Assembly (NCBI GenBank): GCA_016744575.1
Contig: JADGEC010000009.1
Location: forward strand, 1-51,788
DNA: 51,788 bases
Reading direction: 5' to 3'
From: Sulfurimonadaceae bacterium
GTDB lineage: Bacteria > Campylobacterota > Campylobacteria > Campylobacterales > Sulfurimonadaceae
Shown here: positions 1 to 8,421 of the stretch, piece after piece
Layout: the number at the start of each line of letters is the position of its first letter
Numbering within the stretch: position 1 is the first letter of the stretch
Position numbers and translations under genes: made by a program
The notes under the pieces: generated by a model
What the model was told of the DNA's origin: nothing
The model's input: only the letters and a program-made list of their open reading frames with translations
Database searches by the model: none

Positions 1-42
1 GTTCATGTATATAGGCTGGTGATCTGGAGCAGAGTCAACCGC

Positions 43-735
43 TTATATCCCGTGATGCAGTTCGATACTGTGGTGTAGTTCGATACTACACTGTTTGGCG
101 ATCTCACTTAACGGTGAGAACTGATAAGTGTCCGGATCATAGTAGTCGATGTCCCCCGTCTCTATATCGTAATGCCATCCATGGATAAAGAGCGTCTCAT
201 CATCAAGGCATTTTTTTATATTAGGGTAGGTCAGAAGATTGTCGATCTGTGTGATGATAGACATCCTTTCTGTCAGACGCAGCAACTCCTCTTTTGGAGC
301 TTTTGTACCCAGTTTCTCAAGAGCCATCGATTTGGCCTTCTCGCCCAGGTCTAGCCACTTTTTGGTATGTATCAGAGATGGGTCATCGATCGGTTCGTAG
401 AGATGTTGGCAAGCTCCACAGTGAGTGTGACCACAGACGATGATCTCAGAGACCTTGAGCACACTGACGGCGTACTCGATCCCCGAAGCTGTAGCATGGT
501 AATCCTCATCGGGTTTGTAAGGGGGCACGAAGTTGCCTACATTACGGATGACAAAGAGATCACCCGGTTTTGATTGGACGATAAGATCAGGGATGACACG
601 GGAGTCAGAGCAGCCTATGAACAGAGCTTTAGGGTTTTGTCCTTTACTGGCCAGTTCCAGTAGTTCAGTCTCATGTTTTTTGAAATAGGTACGTCGAAAG
701 ACTTCATTACCTTGTGCATAGTCACTGAGATTCAT
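43..735 (-). CDS. can: Beta-class carbonic anhydrase
   Basis: Zinc enzyme interconverting CO2 and bicarbonate in the cytoplasm, which would supply carbon for autotrophic fixation. The beta-class motif CSDSR is at residues 42-46, giving Cys42 with the Asp44/Arg46 dyad, and the HTHC motif gives His103 and Cys106, so the metal site is complete. At 230 aa the length is usual for the family. The C-terminus carries a duplicated hexapeptide (SIELHH twice) from an 18-bp tandem repeat at about 49-84. The gene stands alone, its start preceded by only a weak ribosome site. The family call is firm; the symbol follows the common usage for bacterial beta enzymes. Confidence 0.93.
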   Translation of the reverse strand: MNLSDYAQGNEVFRRTYFKKHETELLELASKGQNPKALFIGCSDSRVIPDLIVQSKPGDLFVIRNVGNFVPPYKPDEDYHATASGIEYAVSVLKVSEIIVCGHTHCGACQHLYEPIDDPSLIHTKKWLDLGEKAKSMALEKLGTKAPKEELLRLTERMSIITQIDNLLTYPNIKKCLDDETLFIHGWHYDIETGDIDYYDPDTYQFSPLSEIAKQCSIELHHSIELHHGI

Positions 736-775
736 AGTTTATCTTTATAGGGGTTTGAAATAGACAGGTCAGAGA

Positions 776-1048
776 TCACTCACAGGTCGTTATATCAAGT
801 CTTTTCATCAATGGTTCTACAACATCACCTGATTGACGATCATAATCATCATGATATTCTACTACCACGACTTTTCTTCCATTAGATATATCTGTGACAT
901 ATGAGGAGTGCTCGACTGGAAAGTCTTTGTGGACTTCATCAAGTGCCAGACTGATCTCTTGATATTCATCTTCCGTACTATAAGCTATGGAGATCTTTGC
1001 GTAACGTTCTTCACTTTTGTATTCGATGTCGATGCATGAACCAGTCAT
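776..1048 (-). CDS. Hypothetical protein, 90 aa
   Basis: Small acidic soluble protein with no signal peptide or membrane segment and no motif I recognise. Alternating charged and beta-prone stretches (for example KVVVVEYHDDYD) suggest a small alpha/beta fold. The ATG is preceded by AAAGGTAG at a proper distance on the minus strand, and codon use resembles the neighbours, so it is probably a real gene. It lies between radA and the carbonic anhydrase gene, same strand, with spacers of about 80 and 40 bases. Function unknown. Confidence 0.6.
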   Translation of the reverse strand: MTGSCIDIEYKSEERYAKISIAYSTEDEYQEISLALDEVHKDFPVEHSSYVTDISNGRKVVVVEYHDDYDRQSGDVVEPLMKRLDITTCE

Positions 1049-1128
1049 GGTCTACCTTTATTTGTTTTATAAAGAGATTATATAATAAATCTACTAAATA
1101 AGTATAGAACAGTTGATTAAAAAATAAC

Positions 1129-2478
1129 CTAAAACCACTCAATAAGTTTAGTTACTTCATCGATCTCATAACATTTCATCTTATGCGTATCTAGTGGTTT
1201 TTTTGCGATAAGTGCTTTGGTTATTTTCTGAAGCTTGGCCTCTCGGAGACGTTGATCAAGTTGAAAGACCTCACGGATGTCACCTACAAGGGAGACCTCA
1301 CCGATGAACACGGTCTCTTTAGAGATGACACGATCTCGAAAACTGCTGATGATGGCAGCCAGGACTGCAAGGTCTGCAGCAGTCTCAGTTATCTTTATCC
1401 CGCCTGTAATATTGATAAAGACATCGTAGTGTGTCAGTGGTATTTCTAACTTTCTCTCAAGTAGAGCAAGCAGCATATTGAGACGGTTATTATCAAAACC
1501 TGTCGCCTGCCTTTTTGGATTGGGCGCCTGCGTCTCGGAGACCAGAGCCTGTACTTCGAGGATGATAGGGCGCGAGCCCTCCATCACAACGGTCAGTGCC
1601 GATCCGGGTTGAGACTTGTTTCGGTTGAAAAATCTTGAGGATATGTCTTTGGCAGAGATCAAGCCCTCAGCACGCATCTCAAAGACACCGATCTCACTGG
1701 TCGCACCAAAGCGGTTTTTAAAGCCGCGAAGGATCCTAAGCTCCTGTGAGCTATCGCCTTCAAAATAGAGCACTGCATCGACCATATGCTCCAAGACCCG
1801 TGGGCCTGCTATGGAACCCTCTTTGGTGATGTGTCCGATGATGAAGATAGCGATACCACGCTCTTTGGCGATCCGCATCAACTCAAAGGTGATCTGACGT
1901 ACCTGAGTCACAGAGCCAGGTGCTGAGGTGATATTCTCGGAGTAGAGTGTCTGGATGGAGTCAACGATCAAAAAATCATAACTTCGGTGTTCCAGTTCTA
2001 TTAAGACCTGTTCCAGACGTGTCTCGCTGACAAGATAGAGTAAGTCTACGACAGATCCTAGTCGGTCAGCCCGCAGTTTGACCTGGCCTTCTGACTCCTC
2101 TCCAGTGATATAGAGTACTTTTCGTCCCGTCTGTGCGATATTGGCACCGACCTTAAGAAGCAGGGTGGATTTTCCTACTCCAGGACTACCCCCGATGAGC
2201 GTTAGCGAACCCGGGACTATTCCCCCGCCAAGGACAAGGTCAAGCTCTACATCATTACTGGAGTAGCGCTGGACAAGCTCTTCATCGATCTCGGTGATAA
2301 GCTGGGCTTTTGATGAACGTCCTGATGGGGATGTCGTCAGTTTGACCACTTCTTGTTGCTGCTCTGTCAACTCGACAAGTGAGTCCCATGTACCGCAATT
2401 TGGGCACTTTCCCATCCATTTTGGACTGGTGAAGCCGCAGTGTTGGCACTCAAAAAGAGCAGTTTTTTTCTTGGCCAT
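1129..2478 (-). CDS. radA: DNA repair protein RadA (Sms)
   Basis: RecA-related ATPase that promotes branch migration and processing of recombination intermediates. The sequence shows the N-terminal four-cysteine zinc finger (Cys11, Cys14, Cys25, Cys28), a Walker A loop GGSPGVGKS near residue 95, the RadA-specific KNRFG motif about mid-protein, and a C-terminal Lon-protease-like domain. Length 449 aa is normal. It lies upstream of the 90-aa ORF and downstream of ftsY on the same strand, separated from ftsY by about 130 bases in which no gene was seen. Confidence 0.96.
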   Translation of the reverse strand: MAKKKTALFECQHCGFTSPKWMGKCPNCGTWDSLVELTEQQQEVVKLTTSPSGRSSKAQLITEIDEELVQRYSSNDVELDLVLGGGIVPGSLTLIGGSPGVGKSTLLLKVGANIAQTGRKVLYITGEESEGQVKLRADRLGSVVDLLYLVSETRLEQVLIELEHRSYDFLIVDSIQTLYSENITSAPGSVTQVRQITFELMRIAKERGIAIFIIGHITKEGSIAGPRVLEHMVDAVLYFEGDSSQELRILRGFKNRFGATSEIGVFEMRAEGLISAKDISSRFFNRNKSQPGSALTVVMEGSRPIILEVQALVSETQAPNPKRQATGFDNNRLNMLLALLERKLEIPLTHYDVFINITGGIKITETAADLAVLAAIISSFRDRVISKETVFIGEVSLVGDIREVFQLDQRLREAKLQKITKALIAKKPLDTHKMKCYEIDEVTKLIEWF

Positions 2479-2609
2479 AAATAAGGGTCTCCATTTATAG
2501 GGTGTTGAGTTATGTGAGTAGTGCTTCAGTAGAGAGTATACAGTAGAACATGTTCAAAGGTAAAAGAGTTGACGATCTGTCATCTCTGTTTACATTTTTA
2601 AAGGAGCCC

Positions 2610-3746
2610 CTAACTCTCTTTTACCAGTAAAGCGGCATCATAGGCATGGAGGATATCCCCATTACGTTCGAGGATCTGAAATTGTTGTAGCTCTTCATTT
2701 GCGACATACTTATACTCGTTCCAGTTACGCTGATCACGGACAAAGTGTTTGGAGAGGACATCAAAGCCATCACTGTTGATCAGTCGGTAAAGCTCTTTTC
2801 GCTCTTCATCACGCAGGGCAAGTATATTGACTATCTTGGCCGCGATCTTCTCAGAGACTTCTACTTTGATCTCTTCATCTTCAAAGATGGCATCGAGAAA
2901 ACTGTCTACAAAGGCATATTTGTTAAAAGGGACGAGATGTTCAGGCTGTTCACCGACCCCGACATACAAGATAGGCAGCTCAAGAGCGTAGGCGATGCTA
3001 AACACTGAGCCACCTTTGGCAGTACCATCTAGTTTGGTGATGATGATACCGTCAATATTGATGATCTCGTGAAACGCTTTAGCTTGTGCGATCGCAGAAT
3101 TACCCTGTGTCCCATCAAGGATCAGCAGTTTACGATGTGGTGCACCGCCATGGGCCTTATCACAGATACGTACGATCTTCTTGAGTTCGTTAGCAAGGTT
3201 CTTCTGATTGTGCAGGCGACCGGCTGTATCAATGATGACATGCTCAAAGCCTTTTGCTTTTGCTGACTCTATAGCGTCATAAGCAACAGCGGAAGGATCA
3301 TGACCCTGTCTGGATGAGACAATTGGCACATCGAGCTTCTCCGCCCAGCGGGTAAGCTGCTCTATAGCTGCTGCGCGAAAGGTATCAGCAGCACCAAGAA
3401 GGACTCGGTCTCCCTGATCAAGGTAACGTTTGGCCAGTTTTGCTATGGTTGTCGTCTTACCGGCTCCGTTGACACCAACGACGAGATCGACAAAAGGAGC
3501 GCTGTACTCGGGCTCTTTATAGTGAGCGTATGCGAGTGTCATCAAGAGCTTTGAACGAAGCTGTTCTCGGGTGACTTCATCTTGATAGAGTTCACGCTCA
3601 ATGATCTCTATAAGGGCATATTCTACATCAGCTTCAAGCAAGATGTCCTCGATCTCATCTTTGGAGAGCTTGATCTTTTTCTTTGGCGCTACATTCTGCA
3701 TGGCGTCAGTGGTCTTTTTAAGCCCTTTTGTAAAGTAATCGAGCAT
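2610..3746 (-). CDS. ftsY: Signal recognition particle receptor FtsY with extra C-terminal tail
   Basis: GTPase that docks SRP-bound ribosomes at the inner membrane. The N domain (about residues 25-75) is followed by the G domain with [10 protein letters not shown] at 91-100, [16 protein letters not shown] and [10 protein letters not shown]. The usual family end, [10 protein letters not shown], falls near residue 288, yet the frame stays open for about 90 more residues rich in charged and aromatic amino acids. That tail is not part of the standard NG core. The acidic A domain of E. coli FtsY is absent, with only a short basic N-terminus. The gene begins three bases after the stop of the upstream thioredoxin-like gene, so the two are probably cotranscribed. 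Confidence 0.94.
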   Translation of the reverse strand: MLDYFTKGLKKTTDAMQNVAPKKKIKLSKDEIEDILLEADVEYALIEIIERELYQDEVTREQLRSKLLMTLAYAHYKEPEYSAPFVDLVVGVNGAGKTTTIAKLAKRYLDQGDRVLLGAADTFRAAAIEQLTRWAEKLDVPIVSSRQGHDPSAVAYDAIESAKAKGFEHVIIDTAGRLHNQKNLANELKKIVRICDKAHGGAPHRKLLILDGTQGNSAIAQAKAFHEIINIDGIIITKLDGTAKGGSVFSIAYALELPILYVGVGEQPEHLVPFNKYAFVDSFLDAIFEDEEIKVEVSEKIAAKIVNILALRDEERKELYRLINSDGFDVLSKHFVRDQRNWNEYKYVANEELQQFQILERNGDILHAYDAALLVKES

Positions 3747-3749
3747 CGC

Positions 3750-4316
3750 CTAGCGTTCCAGAGCCTGTTGGATATCGCTTTCGATCATCTCTTCGGGAAT
3801 AGCCCCGACATAGTGTGTGACATACTTACCGTCTTTATACATCACCATCAACGGAATAGGGAACTGCTGACCGACATTGATAGCCGATGCTATGATCCGT
3901 GAGAGTTTGATGTTGTCTTTGCTATGAGTAAGTGTATAGTCCGCACCATAGGTCTCTCTATAATCTTGGAGTTTTGCATCGGTCATATCTTCCTCGATGG
4001 TCATACCAAGGATAAGCAGATCGTCAGCATATTTTCTCTGTAGACTTGCTAGATGGGGTGCTTCTGCGCGACATGGGGGACACCAGGTCGCAAAGATGTC
4101 ATAGATGACGACTTTCCCCTGGTGCTCTTTGAGTACGAAGTTCTCTCCCTCTTTTACTACGGTGTAGTTTTGGTCTTTAAGATCGCGAAGTGTGTACTCA
4201 TTGGAAGAGATCATACTGTTGAGTGCTGCTGCCTCCTCCTGTGGGGTGTCACTGCTGCAACCTTGTAACAATAAAAGTAGTGTAGTCGCCGTGAGAAGAA
4301 GTGTTTTTTTCAGCAT
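3750..4316 (-). CDS. TlpA-like thioredoxin-fold lipoprotein
   Basis: Exported thiol-disulfide protein. The N-terminus is a lipoprotein signal with Cys20 as the lipidation residue (LLLLLQGC), placing the mature protein in the periplasm on a membrane anchor. The thioredoxin-fold active site WCPPC gives Cys79 and Cys82, in the TlpA/ResA context ATWCPPCRAEAP, followed by a second half with the cis-Pro region (QFPIP). Such proteins usually reduce apocytochrome or other periplasmic thiols; the real partner cannot be told here. It is first in a pair with ftsY and divergent from the 5-formyl-THF cyclo-ligase gene. Confidence 0.85.
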   Translation of the reverse strand: MLKKTLLLTATTLLLLLQGCSSDTPQEEAAALNSMISSNEYTLRDLKDQNYTVVKEGENFVLKEHQGKVVIYDIFATWCPPCRAEAPHLASLQRKYADDLLILGMTIEEDMTDAKLQDYRETYGADYTLTHSKDNIKLSRIIASAINVGQQFPIPLMVMYKDGKYVTHYVGAIPEEMIESDIQQALER

Positions 4317-4391
4317 TTATGACCTTTTGGATAAAATATGCGAAATTATACCAGACCAAAGAGGCCAGTACTGAAACGAGAAGATATAAAG

Positions 4392-5015
4392 ATGGACAAA
4401 GCAGCGTTTAGAGAGTATTGTCTGGGTAGACTGAAGTCGGCGACAAAACATAATAAACGTTATAAAGAGGCACTGCTTGAGAATATGCTTTATGGGCTGC
4501 TTAAAGAGACTAAAGCAAGCAAGGTATTGCTCTACTGGCCACTCCCTTTTGAAGCAGACCTACGTAGGCTGACACGGCGTATACGAAGGCGCTCAGAGGT
4601 TTATATACCATTTATGGAAGGTGACAGTTTCAAGATGGTACCATTAAGATTGCCGCTGGAGCGTAAACGTTTTGGGATTTACGAGGCGGGAAACACGAAT
4701 AGAAAAATAAAAAATATTGATATTGCTGTAGTACCAGCCGTCGGTGTTGATTCCGATGCGCGCCGAATTGGATTTGGAAAAGGGATGTATGATCGTTTCT
4801 TTTCCACATTGAAAAAAAGACCTACTATATATTTTGTACAGCTAGAACCTTGCTTGAGTCAAAGAGATATATGTGATGATTTTGATATTTCGGCTGATGT
4901 ATTGGTGACACCAAAGGTGTGCTACAGCAAGATGGGGACAGAACATGTTAAACGAAATACTCTTAGGCGGGGGCATTGCCACGCTAAGCGGAGTAGTCGG
5001 TTTTCTCATCTCTAA
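4392..5015 (+). CDS. 5-formyltetrahydrofolate cyclo-ligase family protein
   Basis: Converts 5-formyl-THF to 5,10-methenyl-THF using ATP, recovering folate. The family motifs are present: an N-terminal basic helix region, LLYWPLPFEADL, then VPAVGVDSDARRIGFGKGMYDRFF, the conserved glycine-rich nucleotide-binding stretch. I start it at the ATG at 4392, preceded by GAGAAG; the open frame reaches upstream to 4338 but that segment looks non-coding. The end overlaps rny by 71 bases; the last 35 or so residues are basic and unlike the family end, so the original stop may have been lost. Confidence 0.85.
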   Translation: MDKAAFREYCLGRLKSATKHNKRYKEALLENMLYGLLKETKASKVLLYWPLPFEADLRRLTRRIRRRSEVYIPFMEGDSFKMVPLRLPLERKRFGIYEAGNTNRKIKNIDIAVVPAVGVDSDARRIGFGKGMYDRFFSTLKKRPTIYFVQLEPCLSQRDICDDFDISADVLVTPKVCYSKMGTEHVKRNTLRRGHCHAKRSSRFSHL

Positions 5016-6513
5016 AAAAATAACGTCTTCAAACTTTGAGATCTATGTAGAACAGGCAAAAGCGAAAGCAAAAGCGATCGAGAACGAGGCGGAGATGATC
5101 CTTCATCGTACGAACCTCAGATCGCAGGAGATGGAGCTAAAGTCTAAAAAACATTATGATGAAGCCGCTGACCTGGCAAAGCGTGACCTTTCCGAGCGGG
5201 AATCACGTATAACCCTTGAGGAGAACAAGTTCTCTGAACATAAGGCAGAAGAGCAGGAGAAGTTTACTCGTGAACGTGACAAGCTTGATAAACTGCGTCT
5301 GAATCAGGACAGGAACGAACAAACGTTAGAGAGACTGAAGATCGACTATGAAGCGCGCCTTGATGAGGCGATGAGACATATAGAAGGCAGTGCGGGCCTG
5401 ACCCGCGAGGAAGCTAAAAAGATCCTGCTTGAGCAGGTAGAAGAACGTTCACGTGCTGATATCGCGCATATCGTACGACGTTATGAGAACGAGGCTAAGA
5501 CCGAAGCAAAGCGTAGAGCCAATTATATTCTGGCGCAAGCGACTTCGCGTTTTGCCGGGGAGTTCGCATCTGAACGTCTGATAAACATCGTCCATCTCAA
5601 CGATGATGAGCTCAAAGGTCGTATCATCGGAAAAGAGGGTCGTAATATCAAGACTCTTGAGATGCTGCTTGGTGTGGACATCATCATCGACGATACGCCA
5701 AATACGATCATGATCAGCAGTTTTAATCTTTACCGTCGTGCGATCGCGACGAAGACATTGGATCTGTTGATAGAAGATGGTCGTATTCACCCGGCTCGTA
5801 TTGAAGAGATCTACGCAAAAGTGACAGAGGAGTTTGAGATCTCTGTGCTGCATGAGGGTGAGGAGATCCTGTTTGAGATGGGTCTTGGCACCATGCCGGA
5901 GGAGCTGACAAAACTGCTTGGACGCCTTCGCTACCGTGCCAGTTATGGTCAAAATGCTCTGGCACATACGCTTGAGGTAGCCAACCTTGCAGGGATCATG
6001 GCTGCTGAGATGGGCGGTGATCAACTGTTGGCTAAACGGGCAGGTCTGTTGCATGACATAGGGAAATCACTGACCCATGATCATGAAGGTTCGCATGTCG
6101 ACCTAGGTGCAGAAGTGTGTCGTCGTTTCCATGAAGACCCGGTAGTGATCAATGCGATCTACGCGCACCATGGTCAAGAAGAGATCAAAAGTGTAGAGTG
6201 TGCGGCAGTCTGCGCGGCAGATGCACTCTCTGCTGCACGTCCAGGAGCACGCCGTGAAGTGTTGGAGGGCTTTTTGAAACGGGTCACGGAGATAGAGGCA
6301 ATAGCTTCAGAGAGACCCGGTGTCAATCAGGTCTATGCCATCAACGCAGGACGGGAAGTGCGAGTCATCGTCAATGCTACACTCGTGACAGATGATGAGT
6401 CTATACTGCTTGCAAAAGAGATCGCCGAAGAGATCGAACAGCGGGTCCAGTATCCGGGTGAGATCAAGGTGAATGTCATTCGTGAGAGTCGTGCCATCGT
6501 ATATGCACGTTAA
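4945..6513 (+). CDS. rny: Ribonuclease Y
   Basis: Membrane-anchored endoribonuclease that starts mRNA decay. Domain order is as in the family: N-terminal membrane helix (about residues 4-24), a long charged coiled coil (about 30-190), a KH domain with GRIIGKEGRNIKTLE, and an HD hydrolase domain with HDIGKSLTHDHEGSH carrying the metal ligands. Length 522 aa is typical. The start lies within the preceding folate gene, which points to coupled expression. A likely terminator follows the stop. Confidence 0.96.
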   Translation: MLNEILLGGGIATLSGVVGFLISKKITSSNFEIYVEQAKAKAKAIENEAEMILHRTNLRSQEMELKSKKHYDEAADLAKRDLSERESRITLEENKFSEHKAEEQEKFTRERDKLDKLRLNQDRNEQTLERLKIDYEARLDEAMRHIEGSAGLTREEAKKILLEQVEERSRADIAHIVRRYENEAKTEAKRRANYILAQATSRFAGEFASERLINIVHLNDDELKGRIIGKEGRNIKTLEMLLGVDIIIDDTPNTIMISSFNLYRRAIATKTLDLLIEDGRIHPARIEEIYAKVTEEFEISVLHEGEEILFEMGLGTMPEELTKLLGRLRYRASYGQNALAHTLEVANLAGIMAAEMGGDQLLAKRAGLLHDIGKSLTHDHEGSHVDLGAEVCRRFHEDPVVINAIYAHHGQEEIKSVECAAVCAADALSAARPGARREVLEGFLKRVTEIEAIASERPGVNQVYAINAGREVRVIVNATLVTDDESILLAKEIAEEIEQRVQYPGEIKVNVIRESRAIVYAR

Positions 6514-6524
6514 AGGGAAGCTCT

Positions 6525-6550
6525 AAAGACTGTCTCTCAGACAGCCTTTT
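6525..6550 (+). terminator. Probable intrinsic terminator after rny
   Basis: AAAG-A-CTGTCT / CTC loop / AGACAG-C-CTTTT forms a short hairpin ending in a T run, 11 bases after the rny stop. The stem is only six perfect pairs plus an outer four, so the strength is modest. The downstream gene is convergent, which fits a terminator here. Confidence 0.55.
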
Positions 6551-6565
6551 GACGAAAACACCCTT

Positions 6566-7150
6566 TTACTTCTTAATAGTGACAACGATCGCACCGCGCA
6601 GGTCGTTTAGCTTATAACCAGTCGCTTTGTCTGCTGGGTAGTTCTCCCCGATATACGCTTCGACTTCTTTGTCTTTACTGATATCACCATGACATTTTAG
6701 ACAGACACCTTTGTTGATACTTAATGGCTTATAGTACTTATAGGTATCTTTATTGACCTGTTCGACCAGGTACTTAGGTAAAAGGATGTTATTGTCTTGC
6801 AGTGCCTGAAAGGTGTTCAATACAGTGCTCTCCTCATCTGTCGCAGGTCTGTTGGCAGGATTACGCTCTTTCAGACTGATCCGTTTGACAGTGACATCCT
6901 CACCCAGATCATTGCCGACTTTATCAGTAAGTGTAAAAGCATTGGTCATACAAAACTCAGCTGCGGCGATAGGACCTCCAGCTTTCATATGCTTTTTAAG
7001 ATTGCCACCAAGGGTCTTTAACAGCAGCATCGATGACTTTTGACCGGTCTCGATGACAGAGGCTAGTTCCTCTTGTTCACTCTCATAAGGGTTGGCTAAG
7101 ACGATAGTCGACGTGAGCAGTCCACTAAGAAGTAGAGTAGTGACTTTCAT
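6566..7150 (-). CDS. DUF3365-family periplasmic mono-haem protein
   Basis: Secreted c-type haem protein. A Sec signal peptide covers about residues 1-20 (ending VLAN), and a CLKCHG haem-attachment motif sits at residues 150-154, followed by a short C-terminal domain. The region around NPANRPATDEES matches the DUF3365 (Tll0287-like) family, which often serves as a haem- or redox-sensing module, here alone without a kinase. I start it at 7150, where GGAG lies six bases upstream; the frame can be read 12 bases further from a TTG. The biological partner is unknown. Confidence 0.8.
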   Translation of the reverse strand: MKVTTLLLSGLLTSTIVLANPYESEQEELASVIETGQKSSMLLLKTLGGNLKKHMKAGGPIAAAEFCMTNAFTLTDKVGNDLGEDVTVKRISLKERNPANRPATDEESTVLNTFQALQDNNILLPKYLVEQVNKDTYKYYKPLSINKGVCLKCHGDISKDKEVEAYIGENYPADKATGYKLNDLRGAIVVTIKK

Positions 7151-7238
7151 ATATTTCTCCAAATTATAATTTTTATAATTATAGAGAGAATAATCTTAAG
7201 GTGTCATCTAGAAATAGATAAAGGCTATATAGGACAGA

Positions 7239-7338
7239 ATGACAAAAGTTTGAGACGAGTAGCCCTAAAGCACGTGTGTCCTATGCCATTTCAAAGCATA
7301 GGATGAAAGGATAAGAGGGGTGCTTGTTCGTTTGACGT
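7239..7338 (-). repeat. Intergenic repeat, copy C (ends conserved, core replaced)
   Basis: Read on the minus strand this element starts with ACGTCAAACGAACAAG and ends with GTGCTTTAGGGCTACTCG and CTCAAACTTTTGTCAT, matching both ends of the repeats at 12400 and 28059. The middle (about 7274-7321) is unrelated to the other copies and holds its own perfect 8-bp inverted repeat TCCTATGC/GCATAGGA (7279-7303). It follows the CDF gene stop by 17 bases. Confidence 0.7.
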
Positions 7339-7355
7339 TCTAAATGATCTTTATC

Positions 7356-8249
7356 TTAATGCTCATCTTCTAATTCATTTATCTCAGAATCATCATAGGG
7401 GTCCATATGCATTATGCTTTGGACCTCTTTGTCAGGGAAAAGCCCTTTTAATTCCAGTTCGATATTGTCAGCAATACGGTGGGCATCATAAAGCGAGATA
7501 CTGACGGTAAAGACCAGGTGTACAGAGATAAAGACGACTGAGCCTGATTGTCTGGTACGTAGAAAGTGGTAGTCTGTGATCTCTTTCTGATCGTCAAGAA
7601 GGTTCTTGACAGAGCTAAGGTCCTCGGTCTCCAGTGCGACATCAAGTAGCATCAGTACACCCTCTTTTATCAGTGGATAGGCGGAGTAGATCATATAGAT
7701 AGCAATACCGATACCAAGGATAGGATCAATAAGGTCATTCCCTGTAAATGAGATCAGTCCAAGTGCGACGAGAACAGCTGCATTGGAGAAAAGGTCGGTC
7801 TTGTAGTGGAGTGCATCAGCTTTGATGACCATGTTCCCGGTACGTTTTGCTATGGACTGTAAGAAGATGACCAATCCACCAGTGATGAGGATCGATACGA
7901 GCATGACGTAGATCGATATCTCAATATACGCAGTCGTCTGCCCATGCCACATCTTACTTAGGGCCTGATAGAAGATAAAGAGTCCGGAGATCGAGATGAT
8001 CGTCCCCTCTATCACAGCGGCAAGTGGTTCAAGTTTGCTACGTCCGAAGTTAAACTGTTCATCTGGTGCTTTTTCTGCATTATGCAGAGCAAAGAAGTTA
8101 AATATAGAAACGGCGACATCCAAGAAAGAGTCGATGGCAGAAGCAAGCACAGCGATGGAACCGCTCATGATACCAACGGCCATTTTTATGATCACCAGAA
8201 TACTGGCTACTGAAGTCGAGATTAATGTGGCTTTTTTTTCAATTCGCAT
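7356..8249 (-). CDS. Cation diffusion facilitator family metal exporter
   Basis: Inner-membrane divalent metal/proton antiporter. The sequence shows about six membrane helices in the first 200 residues, with the CDF metal-site aspartates in DSFLD near residue 40 and HYKTD (about residue 148), then a cytoplasmic C-terminal domain with a His/Asp/Glu-rich end (MHMDPYDDSEINELEDEH). The domain layout matches the FieF/MMT1 group that moves Fe(II), Zn(II) or Mn(II); substrate cannot be told from sequence. The 172 bases between it and the divergent 8422 gene are very A+T rich and probably hold both promoters. Confidence 0.92.
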   Translation of the reverse strand: MRIEKKATLISTSVASILVIIKMAVGIMSGSIAVLASAIDSFLDVAVSIFNFFALHNAEKAPDEQFNFGRSKLEPLAAVIEGTIISISGLFIFYQALSKMWHGQTTAYIEISIYVMLVSILITGGLVIFLQSIAKRTGNMVIKADALHYKTDLFSNAAVLVALGLISFTGNDLIDPILGIGIAIYMIYSAYPLIKEGVLMLLDVALETEDLSSVKNLLDDQKEITDYHFLRTRQSGSVVFISVHLVFTVSISLYDAHRIADNIELELKGLFPDKEVQSIMHMDPYDDSEINELEDEH

Positions 8250-8421
8250 GAATGGGATTTTAGCTAAAAAAGGATAAAATTCGATTTATTATTTATAATG
8301 TGCAAAACTGATGCTTTGTTGGTTTTATAATGTTTATATAAGTTTATATATATTATATTAAGTTAAATACTGGTAATATTGACTTGATTGTCTATATAAA
8401 TGTATCAAAAGTGGAAAATAT

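Noticed and set aside
5449-6054. Long antisense frames across rny and other conserved genes
   Set aside because: Shadows of strongly coding regions; no ribosome sites and cysteine/histidine-rich translations typical of noise.
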